A stretch of DNA of 64,000 nucleotides from Gemmatimonadales bacterium (GCA_036500345.1 DASYCE010000002.1:1-64000), one strand, 5' to 3'; shown: positions 45,122 to 54,223, counted from the stretch's first letter. Translations and numbers: made by a program. The notes: a model not told the origin generated them from the letters alone.

Positions 45122-46375
45122 ATGCGTTCCCCTTTAGCCGTAGCGCGCCAAGCCGTCGTCGGGATCGGTACCGGCGCGCTGCGCGGGCCGTTGCGTGCGC
45201 TGCAACACGCGGATTTTCGCCGGTTCCTTTCTGGCCAGGGGATTTCGCTGATCGGCACCTGGATGCAGTCGATCGCGGAGGGGTGGCTGGTGCTCGAACT
45301 GACCCACTCCGCGTTTGCCGTCGGGCTCACCACCACCTTCGCGACGCTGCCGATCCTCGCCCTCACCCTCTACGGCGGCGTCGTCGCCGACCGGGTCGAC
45401 AAGCGACGCTTCGTCATGCTGCTGCAGACGATCATGCTGCTCGAAGCGACCACGATGGCGGTGCTCACGCTGACGCACCACATCACGGTGCACATGATCT
45501 GGGGACTGGCGGTGATCTTCGGATTCGCCACCGCGTTCGAGGTGCCGGCGCGGCAGGCGTTCCTGGTTGAGCTCGTCCCGGCGAACGACCTGGTCTCCGC
45601 CGCCGCCATAAATTCCACGACGTACAATCTCGCCCGCGTAGTCGGGCCCGCGATCGCCGGGATCATCGTGGCGATTGCCGGGCCCGGTGCGGCATTCGCC
45701 GTCAACGCGGCGAGCTACATCGCCGTGCTGATCGGTTTGTCACGGATCGAGAAGCAGTACATCCCCGCGGTGCACCAGGAGCGGCAGTCGGTCTTCACCG
45801 GCATGCGATTCATCGCGTCGCGCGAAGTACTGGCGGGACTGGCGTGTCAGATGGTGCTGCTCACCGTCTTCGCGGGAAGCTTCATCCCGATCCTTGCCGT
45901 CTATGCGCGACAGGTGCTCAAGGTCGGCGCGGCGGGATACGGGATGCTGACTTCTGCAGTCGGCGTCGGTGCGGCGATCGGCGCAATCGTGATCGGCGGG
46001 ATGAGTGGATCGTTCTCGCGGCCCCGGATCGCCGTGGTGGCGGCCACGGCGCTCAGCACCACGGTGATTCTCCTGTCGCTGGTGCGCGATCCGACGCTGG
46101 CACTCGCGGTCCTGGCGTGCGCCGGTGCGGCCATGGCGAGTCAGGGGATCGTCACCGCGACAGGGCTGCAGCTCGCCGCCCCGGCGGAGCTTCGCGGACG
46201 GGTGATGGCAGTCTATTCGTTCGTCGTCCTCGGACTGGCGCCGATCGGCGCGTTCCAGGCCGGGTGGATCGCCGAACATTTCGGGGCGCCGGTGAGTATT
46301 GCCGTAAGCGGAACGATCTGTCTGATCGGCACCGCGATCCTTCGCAAGCGACTCTGGAACGGGAAGGAGGAGTAA
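45122..46375 (+). CDS. MFS transporter (DHA3/EntS-like)
   Basis: 417 residues with about 11-12 transmembrane helices. The segments LQHADFRRFLSGQGISLIGTWMQSIAEGWLVLEL and VADRVDKRR are those of the EntS/TetV-like DHA3 group, which exports siderophores, drugs or small metabolites. It diverges from the vWA gene and abuts the kinase-like gene (TAATG). Confidence 0.88.
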   Translation: MRSPLAVARQAVVGIGTGALRGPLRALQHADFRRFLSGQGISLIGTWMQSIAEGWLVLELTHSAFAVGLTTTFATLPILALTLYGGVVADRVDKRRFVMLLQTIMLLEATTMAVLTLTHHITVHMIWGLAVIFGFATAFEVPARQAFLVELVPANDLVSAAAINSTTYNLARVVGPAIAGIIVAIAGPGAAFAVNAASYIAVLIGLSRIEKQYIPAVHQERQSVFTGMRFIASREVLAGLACQMVLLTVFAGSFIPILAVYARQVLKVGAAGYGMLTSAVGVGAAIGAIVIGGMSGSFSRPRIAVVAATALSTTVILLSLVRDPTLALAVLACAGAAMASQGIVTATGLQLAAPAELRGRVMAVYSFVVLGLAPIGAFQAGWIAEHFGAPVSIAVSGTICLIGTAILRKRLWNGKEE

Positions 46376-46986
46376 TGCTGCTGACCATCTCGCGGGAATT
46401 CGGCGCCGGAGGATCGGTCGTCGCGGAGACGGTGGCCCGCCGGCTGGGATGGAGCCTGGTCGACAACCAGCTGGTCGAGGAGATCGCCCGCCGTGCCGGG
46501 ATGACCCCTGAGGAGGCGCAGTCGCGTGTCGAACGCGGGCCGACCTTCGTGGAGCGGGTTGCGCGCGCGCTGGCGGCTGCCACGCCCGAGGCGCTCACGC
46601 CGAGCAGCGTGCAGCCGCCCGAGCTCGAGGAGGCGCGCATCAAGCTGATCACCGAACAGGTCGTGTCGGAATCTGCGGATGGACACGCGGTGCTGGTTGG
46701 ACGTGCGGCGAGTGCGGTGATCGGCCGCCGGGCCGATGCGTTGCACGTCAAGCTGGTCGGGACGCTGGAGTATCGGCGGCAGGTGGTCGCCGACCGCCTC
46801 GGCATTTCAATCGAACAGGCGGAACGGCAGGTGCGCGATGTCGACGCACACCGGACCGAGTATCACCGCAAATGGTACCAGCGCGACTGGCGCAACCCGC
46901 AGAACTATCATCTGGTGATCAACACCGGATGGGTCGGGCTTGACCGCGCCTCCGACCTGATCGTGGATCTCGTGACCGGACATTAG
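46375..46986 (+). CDS. Cytidylate-kinase-like protein
   Basis: 203 residues of the Cytidylate_kin2 family. The opening MLLTISREFGAGGSVVAETVARRLGWSLVDNQLV is a variant P-loop with nucleotide-binding Lys replaced by smaller residues, followed by VLVGRAASAVIG and RDVDAHRTEYHRKWY. GGAAGGAGGAG gives a perfect ribosome site. True nucleoside monophosphate kinase activity is not certain. Cotranscribed with the MFS gene. Confidence 0.78.
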   Translation: MLLTISREFGAGGSVVAETVARRLGWSLVDNQLVEEIARRAGMTPEEAQSRVERGPTFVERVARALAAATPEALTPSSVQPPELEEARIKLITEQVVSESADGHAVLVGRAASAVIGRRADALHVKLVGTLEYRRQVVADRLGISIEQAERQVRDVDAHRTEYHRKWYQRDWRNPQNYHLVINTGWVGLDRASDLIVDLVTGH

Positions 46987-46992
46987 GTGCGG

Positions 46993-48462
46993 TCACGTTT
47001 CGTCGCCGTACCCCTTGCGACGCTGCGGCTTGGCCCGCTGCCATCCCGATTCCTCGTTGCGCGAGATCCGCTGATCGGCAACCAGCGCCTCGAGGATGAA
47101 TTCACACGCCGCGACCGACAGCTCACGATCGTCCGGCGTTGCGAGCCGTGACTCCTCGACCAGTGCCATCAGCCCCGGGACGACGTTGAACGCGCGAGAG
47201 CTGGTTTCCGTCCGGTCATCCACGCCGATCTTGAGGGCGCCCCCCTGGTCAAACCAGGCGACGATCTCCTCGACGTCCGCATCGGGAACGCGGTCCGCGA
47301 ACGCCGACCCCGCCGCCTCGCGGATCAATTCGCGGGCCACGGCATCGCTTCCCTGGAGCTCGCCTTCGTATTCCAGCTCCAGCTTCCCGGTGATCGCCGG
47401 AAGGCCGGCGTAGACATCGGCGACACGCGCCACGGTCCGTGCTGCCCGTTGATGCAGTGCGCGGCGCTCGGCGTTGCTCACCACGATTTCCATGAGCGAG
47501 ATCGGCAGTCGCTGGCTCACCCCGGACCGCTTGTCGACGCGCTTGTCGCGGCGCGCTCCGACCGCAACGTGTTCGATCATCTCGGCGAGAAAGTCGGGGA
47601 TGACGACGTCGATCCGACCGCGCGACGTCCACGCTTCCTGTCGGGTGATCGCCACGCCAAGGTCGGCGGTGCGGGGATAGTGGGTACGGATTTCGGAGCC
47701 AATCCGGTCCTTGAGCGGCGTGATGATCTTGCCGCGCGCGGTGTAGTCCTCGGGGTTCGCCGTGAATACGAGCAGCACATCGAGGGGCAGGCGGACGGGA
47801 TAGCCTTTGATCTGAACGTCGCCCTCCTGCATGATATTGAAGAGGCCGACCTGGATCTTCCCCGACAGATCCGGAAGCTCGTTGATCGCGAAGATGCCGC
47901 GGTTGGCTCGGGGCAGCAGGCCGAAGTGCATCGTCAGCTCGTCGCCGAGCAAATGCCCGCCGCGCGCGGCTTTGATCGGATCGAGATCGCCGATCATGTC
48001 GGCGATGGTGACGTCGGGCGTGGCAAGTTTTTCGACGTAACGCTGATCGCGCGTCGCCCATGCGATTGGGGTTGCATCCCCACATTCGGCAATTCGCTCG
48101 CGCGCGAATTTTGAAATCGGTGCGAATGGATCGTCGTTGATCTCGCTTCCGGCGACGACCGGGATCGCATCATCGAGAAATGCGGTCAGCCCCCGGAGGA
48201 TCCTGCTCTTCGCCTGCCCGCGGGTGCCGAGGAGGATGAAATCGTGCCGCGCCAGGAGCGCATTGATCATTTCGGGCTCGATCGTTCCCTCATAACCGAG
48301 CACGCCGGGGAAGAGCGGTTCGCCTGACTCGAGACGCGCGACCAGATTGGCTCGCAATTCATCCCGGACCGACCGATCACGAAGTGGGAATTCGCTCCAC
48401 GCGCTCTGGGAGAGCTCGCCGAGCGTTCGAGGACGTGCTGGCATCGGAACTCCGAAGGACAT
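46993..48462 (-). CDS. MoxR/magnesium-chelatase-I-like AAA ATPase
   Basis: 489 residues. Walker A is LLGTRGQAKSRIL, Walker B region IFAINELPDLSGK, sensor 1 VLLVFTANPED. The N-terminal region is specific. This is the ChlI/MoxR class that acts with vWA partners to remodel proteins or insert metals. The vWA candidate is at 43787-45067. ATG 48462 or 48444 are both possible; the first is used. Confidence 0.85.
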   Translation of the reverse strand: MSFGVPMPARPRTLGELSQSAWSEFPLRDRSVRDELRANLVARLESGEPLFPGVLGYEGTIEPEMINALLARHDFILLGTRGQAKSRILRGLTAFLDDAIPVVAGSEINDDPFAPISKFARERIAECGDATPIAWATRDQRYVEKLATPDVTIADMIGDLDPIKAARGGHLLGDELTMHFGLLPRANRGIFAINELPDLSGKIQVGLFNIMQEGDVQIKGYPVRLPLDVLLVFTANPEDYTARGKIITPLKDRIGSEIRTHYPRTADLGVAITRQEAWTSRGRIDVVIPDFLAEMIEHVAVGARRDKRVDKRSGVSQRLPISLMEIVVSNAERRALHQRAARTVARVADVYAGLPAITGKLELEYEGELQGSDAVARELIREAAGSAFADRVPDADVEEIVAWFDQGGALKIGVDDRTETSSRAFNVVPGLMALVEESRLATPDDRELSVAACEFILEALVADQRISRNEESGWQRAKPQRRKGYGDET

Positions 48463-48582
48463 TTCACACGGGTGACAATACGCGAGACAGGGACGTCACC
48501 ATGGCGCGTTTATCGCACCCCGCAAGTTAGCCAGAGCGGGATCATGTGGCCGGAAGTCGAGGCAGGGAAGGAGGTTAGATGC

Positions 48583-48610
48583 TTGACAGCCCGCGTCCCA
48601 TGCCTAACTT
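48583..48610 (+). promoter_or_regulatory. Candidate promoter of the small lipoprotein gene
   Basis: Perfect TTGACA (48583-48588), 16-base spacer, TAACTT (48605-48610). The downstream ATG is at 48693 with GGGAGAGG before it. Confidence 0.5.
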
Positions 48611-48692
48611 GTTCCCCGGTGCACTGGGCGACAGCGGCCGATACGCGGTACCGGCCTCGGTGACCAACGTCATCAAACCAAAGGGAGAGGCG

Positions 48693-48899
48693 ATGCGGAA
48701 GGTACTGATTGCGGCGGCCGTCCTGGCTGTCGCGGCATGTGGGGAGAAGAAGCCGGCTGCTGGCGATACGACCAACACCATGGCCCCGTCGACGCCGGCG
48801 ATGGCATCGGACTCGGCGAAGAAGGACACGACGATGAAGGATTCGATGAACAAGGTGATGGATACGACCCATAAGGACACCACCACCAAGAAGCCGTAA
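48693..48899 (+). CDS. Small Lys/Thr-rich lipoprotein
   Basis: 68 residues. A signal with lipobox (VAACG) is followed by a mature part rich in Thr, Lys, Asp and Met (KKDTTMKDSMNKVMDTTHKDTTTKK), with no folded domain evident. It has its own promoter and good ribosome site. Possibly a cell-envelope spacer protein; function unknown. Confidence 0.7.
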   Translation: MRKVLIAAAVLAVAACGEKKPAAGDTTNTMAPSTPAMASDSAKKDTTMKDSMNKVMDTTHKDTTTKKP

Positions 48900-48925
48900 T
48901 CGCCGTCGCTTTCCCGCTGCACCCT

Positions 48926-48956
48926 GACGCCCCGTGCCCCGATGGCTCGGGGCGTC
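48926..48956 (+). terminator. GC-rich hairpin between convergent genes
   Basis: Arms GACGCCCCG (48926-48934) and CGGGGCGTC (48948-48956) pair perfectly; an alternative stem GCCCCGA/TCGGGGC (48936-48942/48947-48953) with loop TGGC is also possible. It stands between the small lipoprotein gene and convergent ygfZ and could stop transcription from both sides, but no T-run follows on either strand. Confidence 0.45.
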
Positions 48957-48962
48957 GAGTAT

Positions 48963-49886
48963 TCAGGCCACGGTACGTTCGAGTCCCTCGAACGGCAGCT
49001 CGACCACGTCCGCGGCCACGCCGCCTACCTGCACCACGTCGCCCGCGGCCACCTCGCGCCGCAGGACCGCAAGGGCGACCATCCGGTCGGCGATCCGGCC
49101 GATCGTACGCACCGTTCCCACCGGCTTGCCGTAGTGGCTTGCCATCCGATCCGCGGGAAGGGTCGTCCCGCCGAATAGCAGGCCTCGGAGCACCCGGTTG
49201 GCATGACCGCGAAAGTGAAGTCGCGCGACCGTCTCCTGGCCGGTATAACACCCCTTGTCGTACCGGACGCCGCCAAGTTCGTCGAACCGAACCTCCTGAG
49301 GCAGCGTGCGATCATCGATTTCGCGACCGAGCGTCGGCCACCCCATCAACAGCCGGGCGGCAGTCGCCCAGCCCGCCGGAGCGCTGGTCCAGCCATCAGC
49401 GGCGAGTTCGGCATCGATTGCCTGAGGGTCGTCGCCGACGGCGATTGCTGCAAAGGGTGCCGGACCGGCTGGCCGGAAAACCGGTCCAGACGACAATGCG
49501 GGCGCGTTGGAGCCATGCAGCCACCGCACCGTGACCGAGCCGGTGCGATCGGCGATCGTCGCGAGCCGAGGTGGCACCGTCCGGGCAAAGAGTTGCCCCA
49601 TGGTCACCCGGGCCTGCGCCGGGACCAGCACCCACGCGGCATCGCCGTCGCGCAGAGTCCAGGCGTCGGAAATGATCATTCCCTTGGGCGTGAGGAATGC
49701 CCCCCACACCGCGGCGAGATTCGCCGCCTTGGCAACATCGTTGGTCAGGAGTCCTTGCAGGCAGTCGATCGCACCGCGGCCCTCGACGCGAAAGACCGCG
49801 TCATCAATCGCAACCGCGTGCCGCTCGCGCTGCAGGCCGGCGTGGTCGGCCGGGGAAAGGATGCAATCGGGCGCCGGCGAATCCAT
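48963..49886 (-). CDS. ygfZ: YgfZ/GcvT-like folate-binding Fe-S cluster repair protein
   Basis: 307 residues. The signature K-G-C-Y-T-G-Q-E (GGVRYDKGCYTGQETVARLHFRG) is diagnostic of YgfZ. GcvT-like folate-binding domain. It supports Fe-S enzymes damaged by oxidants. It lies 77 bases after the sigma gene, same strand. Confidence 0.92.
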   Translation of the reverse strand: MDSPAPDCILSPADHAGLQRERHAVAIDDAVFRVEGRGAIDCLQGLLTNDVAKAANLAAVWGAFLTPKGMIISDAWTLRDGDAAWVLVPAQARVTMGQLFARTVPPRLATIADRTGSVTVRWLHGSNAPALSSGPVFRPAGPAPFAAIAVGDDPQAIDAELAADGWTSAPAGWATAARLLMGWPTLGREIDDRTLPQEVRFDELGGVRYDKGCYTGQETVARLHFRGHANRVLRGLLFGGTTLPADRMASHYGKPVGTVRTIGRIADRMVALAVLRREVAAGDVVQVGGVAADVVELPFEGLERTVA

Positions 49887-49963
49887 CGCCGAAAGCTAGG
49901 GGAGCAGCGGTCCAAACGAGAGCAGCGCTGCGCCCGAGCGCGCGCGCCCTCCGCGGTCCCGGA

Positions 49964-50860
49964 TCAGGCGGCTCGAAACTGACCCAGGAACTCCACCTCG
50001 GGGCAGGCGCGCAACTTGGCAAAGGCGCGCTCGCGAAGCTGGCGGATCCGTTCGCGGGTGACGCCGAGGGTCTCGCCGATCTCTTCGAGCGTGAGTGCCT
50101 CACCGGTCGCATCGAGGCCGTAGTAGAGCGACAAGATGCGGCGCTCGCGCGGCGTGAGATAGCGGCGGAAGAGTCGATCGATGAAGTCGCGACGCAGGAT
50201 CACGTCGGTGTTGCTCTCGATTTCACTCCCCTCGCCGACCGGTAGCCGCTCGCCGAGGGTCGCGGCTCGCGAATCTCCGGTCTCGATCGGCGCATCGAGC
50301 GACACCTCGGTGACGAAGAGCCGGCGCGCGTGGCGGACGTCGTCGAGCGGCATCCCAAGAGCGACGGAGAGCTCTTCATCGGTGGGCGTGCGCCCGAGTT
50401 CCTGGGCAAGGAGTCCCTGCGACTTGGCGAAGCGGACCACGGCTGTGTTCTGGTTGAGCGGGAATCGCACCGATCGCGTCTGCTCGGCGAGCGCCTTGAG
50501 CACCGCCTGACGTACCCACCAGACTGCGTACGAGATGAACTTCACACCGCGATCCGGATCGAACTTGCGCACCGCGCGGAGGAGCCCCTCGTTGCCGATC
50601 GCGACCAGGTCACTGAGGTCGAGTCCATGACCCTGGTATCGCTTCACGAAGGCGATCACGAAGCGGAGATTCGCCGTGACGAGTCGTTCCGCCGCATCGG
50701 GATCTCCGGTGCGGGCCCGCCGTGCCAGGGCGCGTTCTTCCTCCACGCTGCCGATCATCGGCAGGTCCTTGATGTCGCGCAGATACTGCTCGAACGACTC
50801 GGCTGCGGTCACCGGAATGGCGCGCGCGCGCTCCGGGGCTCGGCGAACTCGACGGGGCAT
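49964..50860 (-). CDS. Sigma-70 family sigma factor, primary-type (short)
   Basis: 298 residues, with regions 1.2 (SFEQYLRDIKDLPMIGSVEEERALARRAR), 2.1-2.4 (TANLRFVIAFVKRYQGHGLDLSDLVAIGNEGLLRAVRKFD ... KFISYAVWWVRQAVLKALAEQTR), 3 and 4.2 (LTLEEIGETLGVTRERIRQLRERAFAKLR). It has no long region 1.1 and is close in length to Bacteroidota primary sigma factors. It may be the housekeeping sigma or a group 2 factor; another rpoD could exist elsewhere. Start ATG 50860 lacks a clear Shine-Dalgarno. Confidence 0.85.
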   Translation of the reverse strand: MPRRVRRAPERARAIPVTAAESFEQYLRDIKDLPMIGSVEEERALARRARTGDPDAAERLVTANLRFVIAFVKRYQGHGLDLSDLVAIGNEGLLRAVRKFDPDRGVKFISYAVWWVRQAVLKALAEQTRSVRFPLNQNTAVVRFAKSQGLLAQELGRTPTDEELSVALGMPLDDVRHARRLFVTEVSLDAPIETGDSRAATLGERLPVGEGSEIESNTDVILRRDFIDRLFRRYLTPRERRILSLYYGLDATGEALTLEEIGETLGVTRERIRQLRERAFAKLRACPEVEFLGQFRAA

Positions 50861-50916
50861 CAGGGGCCCACTCTACGGCTGAGTTTTTGGGAGAGGATCG
50901 GGAGAACTACCGTCGC

Positions 50917-50944
50917 AAGATGGCAATGGCGCCGGAGTTGTCAA
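50917..50944 (-). promoter_or_regulatory. Candidate promoter of the sigma factor gene
   Basis: On the minus strand: perfect TTGACA (50939-50944), 16-base spacer, CATCTT (50917-50922). The leader to the ATG is about 50 bases. Weak -10. Confidence 0.4.
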
Positions 50945-50964
50945 GAGCCGTAAATCCCTGTCCT

Positions 50965-51057
50965 CCAATGAGTTGCGGCTGAAAGTGTTGCACATTTCCA
51001 GCAACCTTCAACACCATTGTTTCCACACCAATGTGCACGGATACCACAACTCATTGG
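50965..51057. repeat. Nested inverted repeat between aroB and the sigma gene
   Basis: Outer perfect arms CCAATGAGTTG (50965-50975) and CAACTCATTGG (51047-51057), inner perfect arms TGCACATT (50989-50996) and AATGTGCA (51030-51037), around a 33-base centre. It lies in a 302-base gene-free gap, 20 bases upstream of the sigma gene's candidate -35. It may be a regulatory dyad, an RNA structure at the end of the aroB message, or a small relic element. The rest of the gap shows only a short GCGATCG/CGATCGC hairpin (51074-51093). Confidence 0.6.
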
Positions 51058-51162
51058 CGCTGCGCGCGCTGGAGCGATCGCGCTTCCGATCGCAATGTGT
51101 GTAACTGGACGATTGGGAAAGGTTTGGTGCTGAACTGTTCGACGACAAACTGATTCGAAATA

Positions 51163-52209
51163 CTAGAGCAGCGATCTGACGAGTGAGAGATCGAGCGGAA
51201 GAGTCCAGCTATCATCGGTGCGCGCCATCGCACCGAAAGACGACAGCAATGCCGCGCGAACGGCGCCGTGGCGATTCTTCTTGTCAGCATGCATCGCACG
51301 GTCGACGGCGGCGTCATCGAGTTCCGATGGCGGCGCAACCGGAAGGCCGAGCCGGCCAAGAATTGCAGCGATTCGATCGGCGGTGCCGGCGACGGCAACC
51401 CCCATCCGTTCCGCAACGCGCGTTTCGACGACAAGGCCGATCGCAACCGCTTCGCCGTGCGGGATGGCATAACCGCTGGCGCGTTCGAGTGCGTGCGCGA
51501 TGGTATGTCCCGCATTGAGGACCACCCGGCGATCACCTTCGCGCTCGTCTTCGCTCACGACGGCGGCCTTCAATTCGGCGCTGCGGTGAATCAGCCGCTC
51601 GAGTGTCGGGAGGTCACGCGCGAGAATCGCCGGCGCGTTCGACGCGATCCATTCCCCGTACTCGGCGTCGAGTGTCGCCCCGTGCTTGACCGCTTCGGCG
51701 AGTCCTTCGCGGTACGACCGGTCAGGGAGGGTGGCAAGGGCTGCGGGGTCGCACACGACGACCGATGGCGGATGAAACGCGCCGACGAGATTCTTGCCGT
51801 GCGCGGTATTGACGCCGGTCTTCCCGCCGACCGCAGCGTCCAGCATGCCAAGGGTGGTGGTAGGCGCCGCAATCCATGGGACTCCGCGAAGGAATGTGGC
51901 GGCGACGAAACCAGCGAGATCGGTGGTCACGCCACCGCCAACGGCAACGATGACGCAATGACGATCGCAGCCGGATGCGAGGAGCTGATCGGTGAGGGTC
52001 TGCCAGGTCTCGCGGGTCTTGTGTTCCTCTCCGGCCGGAAAGGTGAGCGTGGTCGCACCCTGCACGGGCGATGGGACGGTGCTCGCGACGTTGCTGTCAC
52101 TGATCACGACCGGCCGCGCGCCGGGATGTCGTTCGACAAGGAGTGGGGCGATGTCGCCGAGCGCACCGGCGCGGACGATCACGGCGTAGCTACCGGTGGC
52201 GTGCCGCAC
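51163..52209 (-). CDS. aroB: 3-dehydroquinate synthase
   Basis: 348 residues. Motifs VGGGVTTDLAGFVAATFLRGV, APTTTLGMLDAAVGGKTGVN, REGLAEAVKHG and LNAGHTIAHALE are all intact, with zinc ligands within. It converts DAHP to 3-dehydroquinate in the shikimate pathway using NAD+. The GTG start 52209 falls 11 bases after the adenosyltransferase stop and gives a normal length; a longer frame upstream belongs to the overlapping gene. Confidence 0.95.
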   Translation of the reverse strand: MRHATGSYAVIVRAGALGDIAPLLVERHPGARPVVISDSNVASTVPSPVQGATTLTFPAGEEHKTRETWQTLTDQLLASGCDRHCVIVAVGGGVTTDLAGFVAATFLRGVPWIAAPTTTLGMLDAAVGGKTGVNTAHGKNLVGAFHPPSVVVCDPAALATLPDRSYREGLAEAVKHGATLDAEYGEWIASNAPAILARDLPTLERLIHRSAELKAAVVSEDEREGDRRVVLNAGHTIAHALERASGYAIPHGEAVAIGLVVETRVAERMGVAVAGTADRIAAILGRLGLPVAPPSELDDAAVDRAMHADKKNRHGAVRAALLSSFGAMARTDDSWTLPLDLSLVRSLL

Positions 52210-52220
52210 GGAACACGGCG

Positions 52221-52772
52221 CTACCAGACGACATCTCCGGTACCGGCGCGCTGGTTCGCGACCCGCGCCAACGCGAAGAGCAGGTCGGACAGCCGGTTCA
52301 GGTAGACCAGGAAAAGGGGTGGCACGTCGTCTTCGCGGGCGAGCGCCACGACGCTCCGTTCCGCGCGGCGGCAGATCGCTCGCGCCAGGTGCAACGCGGC
52401 GGCCTTGGGCGAACCACCGGGGAGGACGAACGCCTTGAGCGGCGGAAGTTCTTCGTCCGCCGCGTCGATCGCGGCTTCGAACTCCGTAACGCGGTGGTCC
52501 GACAGCGTGGCGCGTTCGAGCGACTTGCGGACCTTGTCGGGATCGGGCGTCGCGAGGTGGCCGCCGATGGAAAAGAGGTCGCGCTGCACGGCTTCGAGGA
52601 GTTGGTCGGCGAGGTCGATCGGAGCACACGCTCGCGCCACGCCGATCGCCGAGTTCAGTTCATCGACGTCGCCGTAGGCGGCAACGCGCGGATGATCCTT
52701 CGGGACGCGTCCTCCGCCGAAGAGGCCGGTTTCGCCCGCGTCGCCGGTTCGCGTGTAGATCTTTGATGACAC
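52221..52772 (-). CDS. pduO: PduO-type cob(I)alamin adenosyltransferase
   Basis: 183 residues. The N-terminal KIYTRTGDAGETGLFGGGRV and DVDELNSAIG, and the later RRAERSVVALA and YLNRLSDLLFALAR, are the family ATP- and cobalamin-binding blocks. It adds the adenosyl group to make coenzyme B12. GTG start. Upstream of aroB in the same unit. Confidence 0.93.
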   Translation of the reverse strand: MSSKIYTRTGDAGETGLFGGGRVPKDHPRVAAYGDVDELNSAIGVARACAPIDLADQLLEAVQRDLFSIGGHLATPDPDKVRKSLERATLSDHRVTEFEAAIDAADEELPPLKAFVLPGGSPKAAALHLARAICRRAERSVVALAREDDVPPLFLVYLNRLSDLLFALARVANQRAGTGDVVW

Positions 52773-52826
52773 GACTGGAAGGTAACCGGGCGGCCAGCGC
52801 CGATCCCGGCGCGCGCGGGGGATCTG

Positions 52827-54215
52827 TCAGCGAGTGGCGCGCACCACGTCGAGCATCGCCTCGCGGTCGATGAACTTCTCGCGCGGGCGGCCCGCCGGTG
52901 CGCCGCGCGCGATCTCGGCGCGATCGATCGCCTGCCAGTCACTCCACGACACGACCTCGATCTCGCGGTCGGCAAGGAGTGCGTCGAACTCCGCGCCGTT
53001 GTTCTGCGAGGGCGAGAGGCGCCCCGACACGGCGTCGGCGAGGAGGTGGTCGACCGTCTCGGCGGCGCACGACTTGTTGGTGCCGATAATGCCGTGCGGG
53101 CCGCGCTTGATCCACCCTGTCACGTACAGGCCGCGTATCGCAGTGGCGCTCCCCGGTGCCTGCACCACCCGGCCACTGATGTTGGGGATTATCCCGCGGT
53201 CGGCGTCGAAGGGGAGTCCGGGAATCTCGATTCCGCGGTACCCGACCGATCGAAAGACGAGCCCGACCGGCAGGGTGATCATCTCGCCGGTCGGCTCCGC
53301 GCGCACCATCCCGTGGCGGTCGGCGACGAGGCGATTCTTGACGGCGCGGAGCTCCTCGACGCGGCCATCGCCGAGCAGTTCAACCGGCGACACGCAGAAA
53401 TGGAAGACGATCCGCCGTGGCGCGCCGGTCGATCCGCGGGCCGCCCATTGGCGCAGGATCGCGACGTTGTTCTCCGCGGTGCGATCGTGATCTCGCGCGA
53501 GATGGTCGGCGCTGATCGGATCGAGCTCCACGTCGGCGGGATCGACGATGACATCGACCCCCTCGAGTTCGCCGAGTTCGCGAAGCTCGGGGGTGGTGCA
53601 GGCGGCCTGGACCGGCCCGCGGCGCGACAGGAGGTGCAGCGATTGCACCTGTCCGCGCCGGAACGCGTCGAGCGCGTGCACCGCGAGGTCCGTCGTTGAC
53701 AGGTGGTCCGTCGATCGTGAGAGGATCCGGACCGCGTCCATCGCGACATTGCCGATTCCGACCACTGCCGCGCCCTGCTGGGAGAAATCGAATTGCCGGT
53801 CGGCGTAGTCGGGGTGCCCGTTGTACCACGCGACGAGTTCGGTTGCCGCGTGACTTCCGCGCAATGATTCGCCGGGGATGCCGAGATGGCGATCGGATTC
53901 CGCCCCGAACGCGTAGATCACGGCGTCATAGTGGGCGCGAAGTTCGGCCGGAGTGACGTCCTGGCCGACGGTCACGTTCCCGAAGAATCGAAACCCCGGT
54001 TGCGACGCGATCCGATCGAAGACCCGCGTCACCGACTTGATCTTGGGATGATCGGGTGCGACGCCGCCGCGCACCAGCCCAAACGGCGTGGGCAGTCGGT
54101 CGAAGAGGTCGATCTCGATGCCGGCGGCGCTCTTCTGCAGCGCTTCGGCCGCGTAGAAGCCGGCTGGTCCGGCACCGACGATGGCGACGCGAAGGGAGGC
54201 CGGGGGCATCGACAT
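52827..54215 (-). CDS. fprA: FprA-like ferredoxin-NADP reductase
   Basis: 462 residues of the adrenodoxin reductase family: FAD-binding AIVGAGPAGFYAAE, the segment TPFGLVRGGVAPDHP, NADPH-binding GIGNVAMDAVRIL and a late GWIKRGPHGIIGTNK. It exchanges electrons between NADPH and ferredoxin. The small Fe-S protein at 36930-37187 is not adjacent but could be a partner. Eight bases after dacB. Confidence 0.9.
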   Translation of the reverse strand: MSMPPASLRVAIVGAGPAGFYAAEALQKSAAGIEIDLFDRLPTPFGLVRGGVAPDHPKIKSVTRVFDRIASQPGFRFFGNVTVGQDVTPAELRAHYDAVIYAFGAESDRHLGIPGESLRGSHAATELVAWYNGHPDYADRQFDFSQQGAAVVGIGNVAMDAVRILSRSTDHLSTTDLAVHALDAFRRGQVQSLHLLSRRGPVQAACTTPELRELGELEGVDVIVDPADVELDPISADHLARDHDRTAENNVAILRQWAARGSTGAPRRIVFHFCVSPVELLGDGRVEELRAVKNRLVADRHGMVRAEPTGEMITLPVGLVFRSVGYRGIEIPGLPFDADRGIIPNISGRVVQAPGSATAIRGLYVTGWIKRGPHGIIGTNKSCAAETVDHLLADAVSGRLSPSQNNGAEFDALLADREIEVVSWSDWQAIDRAEIARGAPAGRPREKFIDREAMLDVVRATR

Positions 54216-54223
54216 GCAGGAAT

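Noticed and set aside
51074-51093. GCGATCG/CGATCGC hairpin as an aroB terminator
   Set aside because: No T-run on the minus strand after the stem and only seven base pairs.
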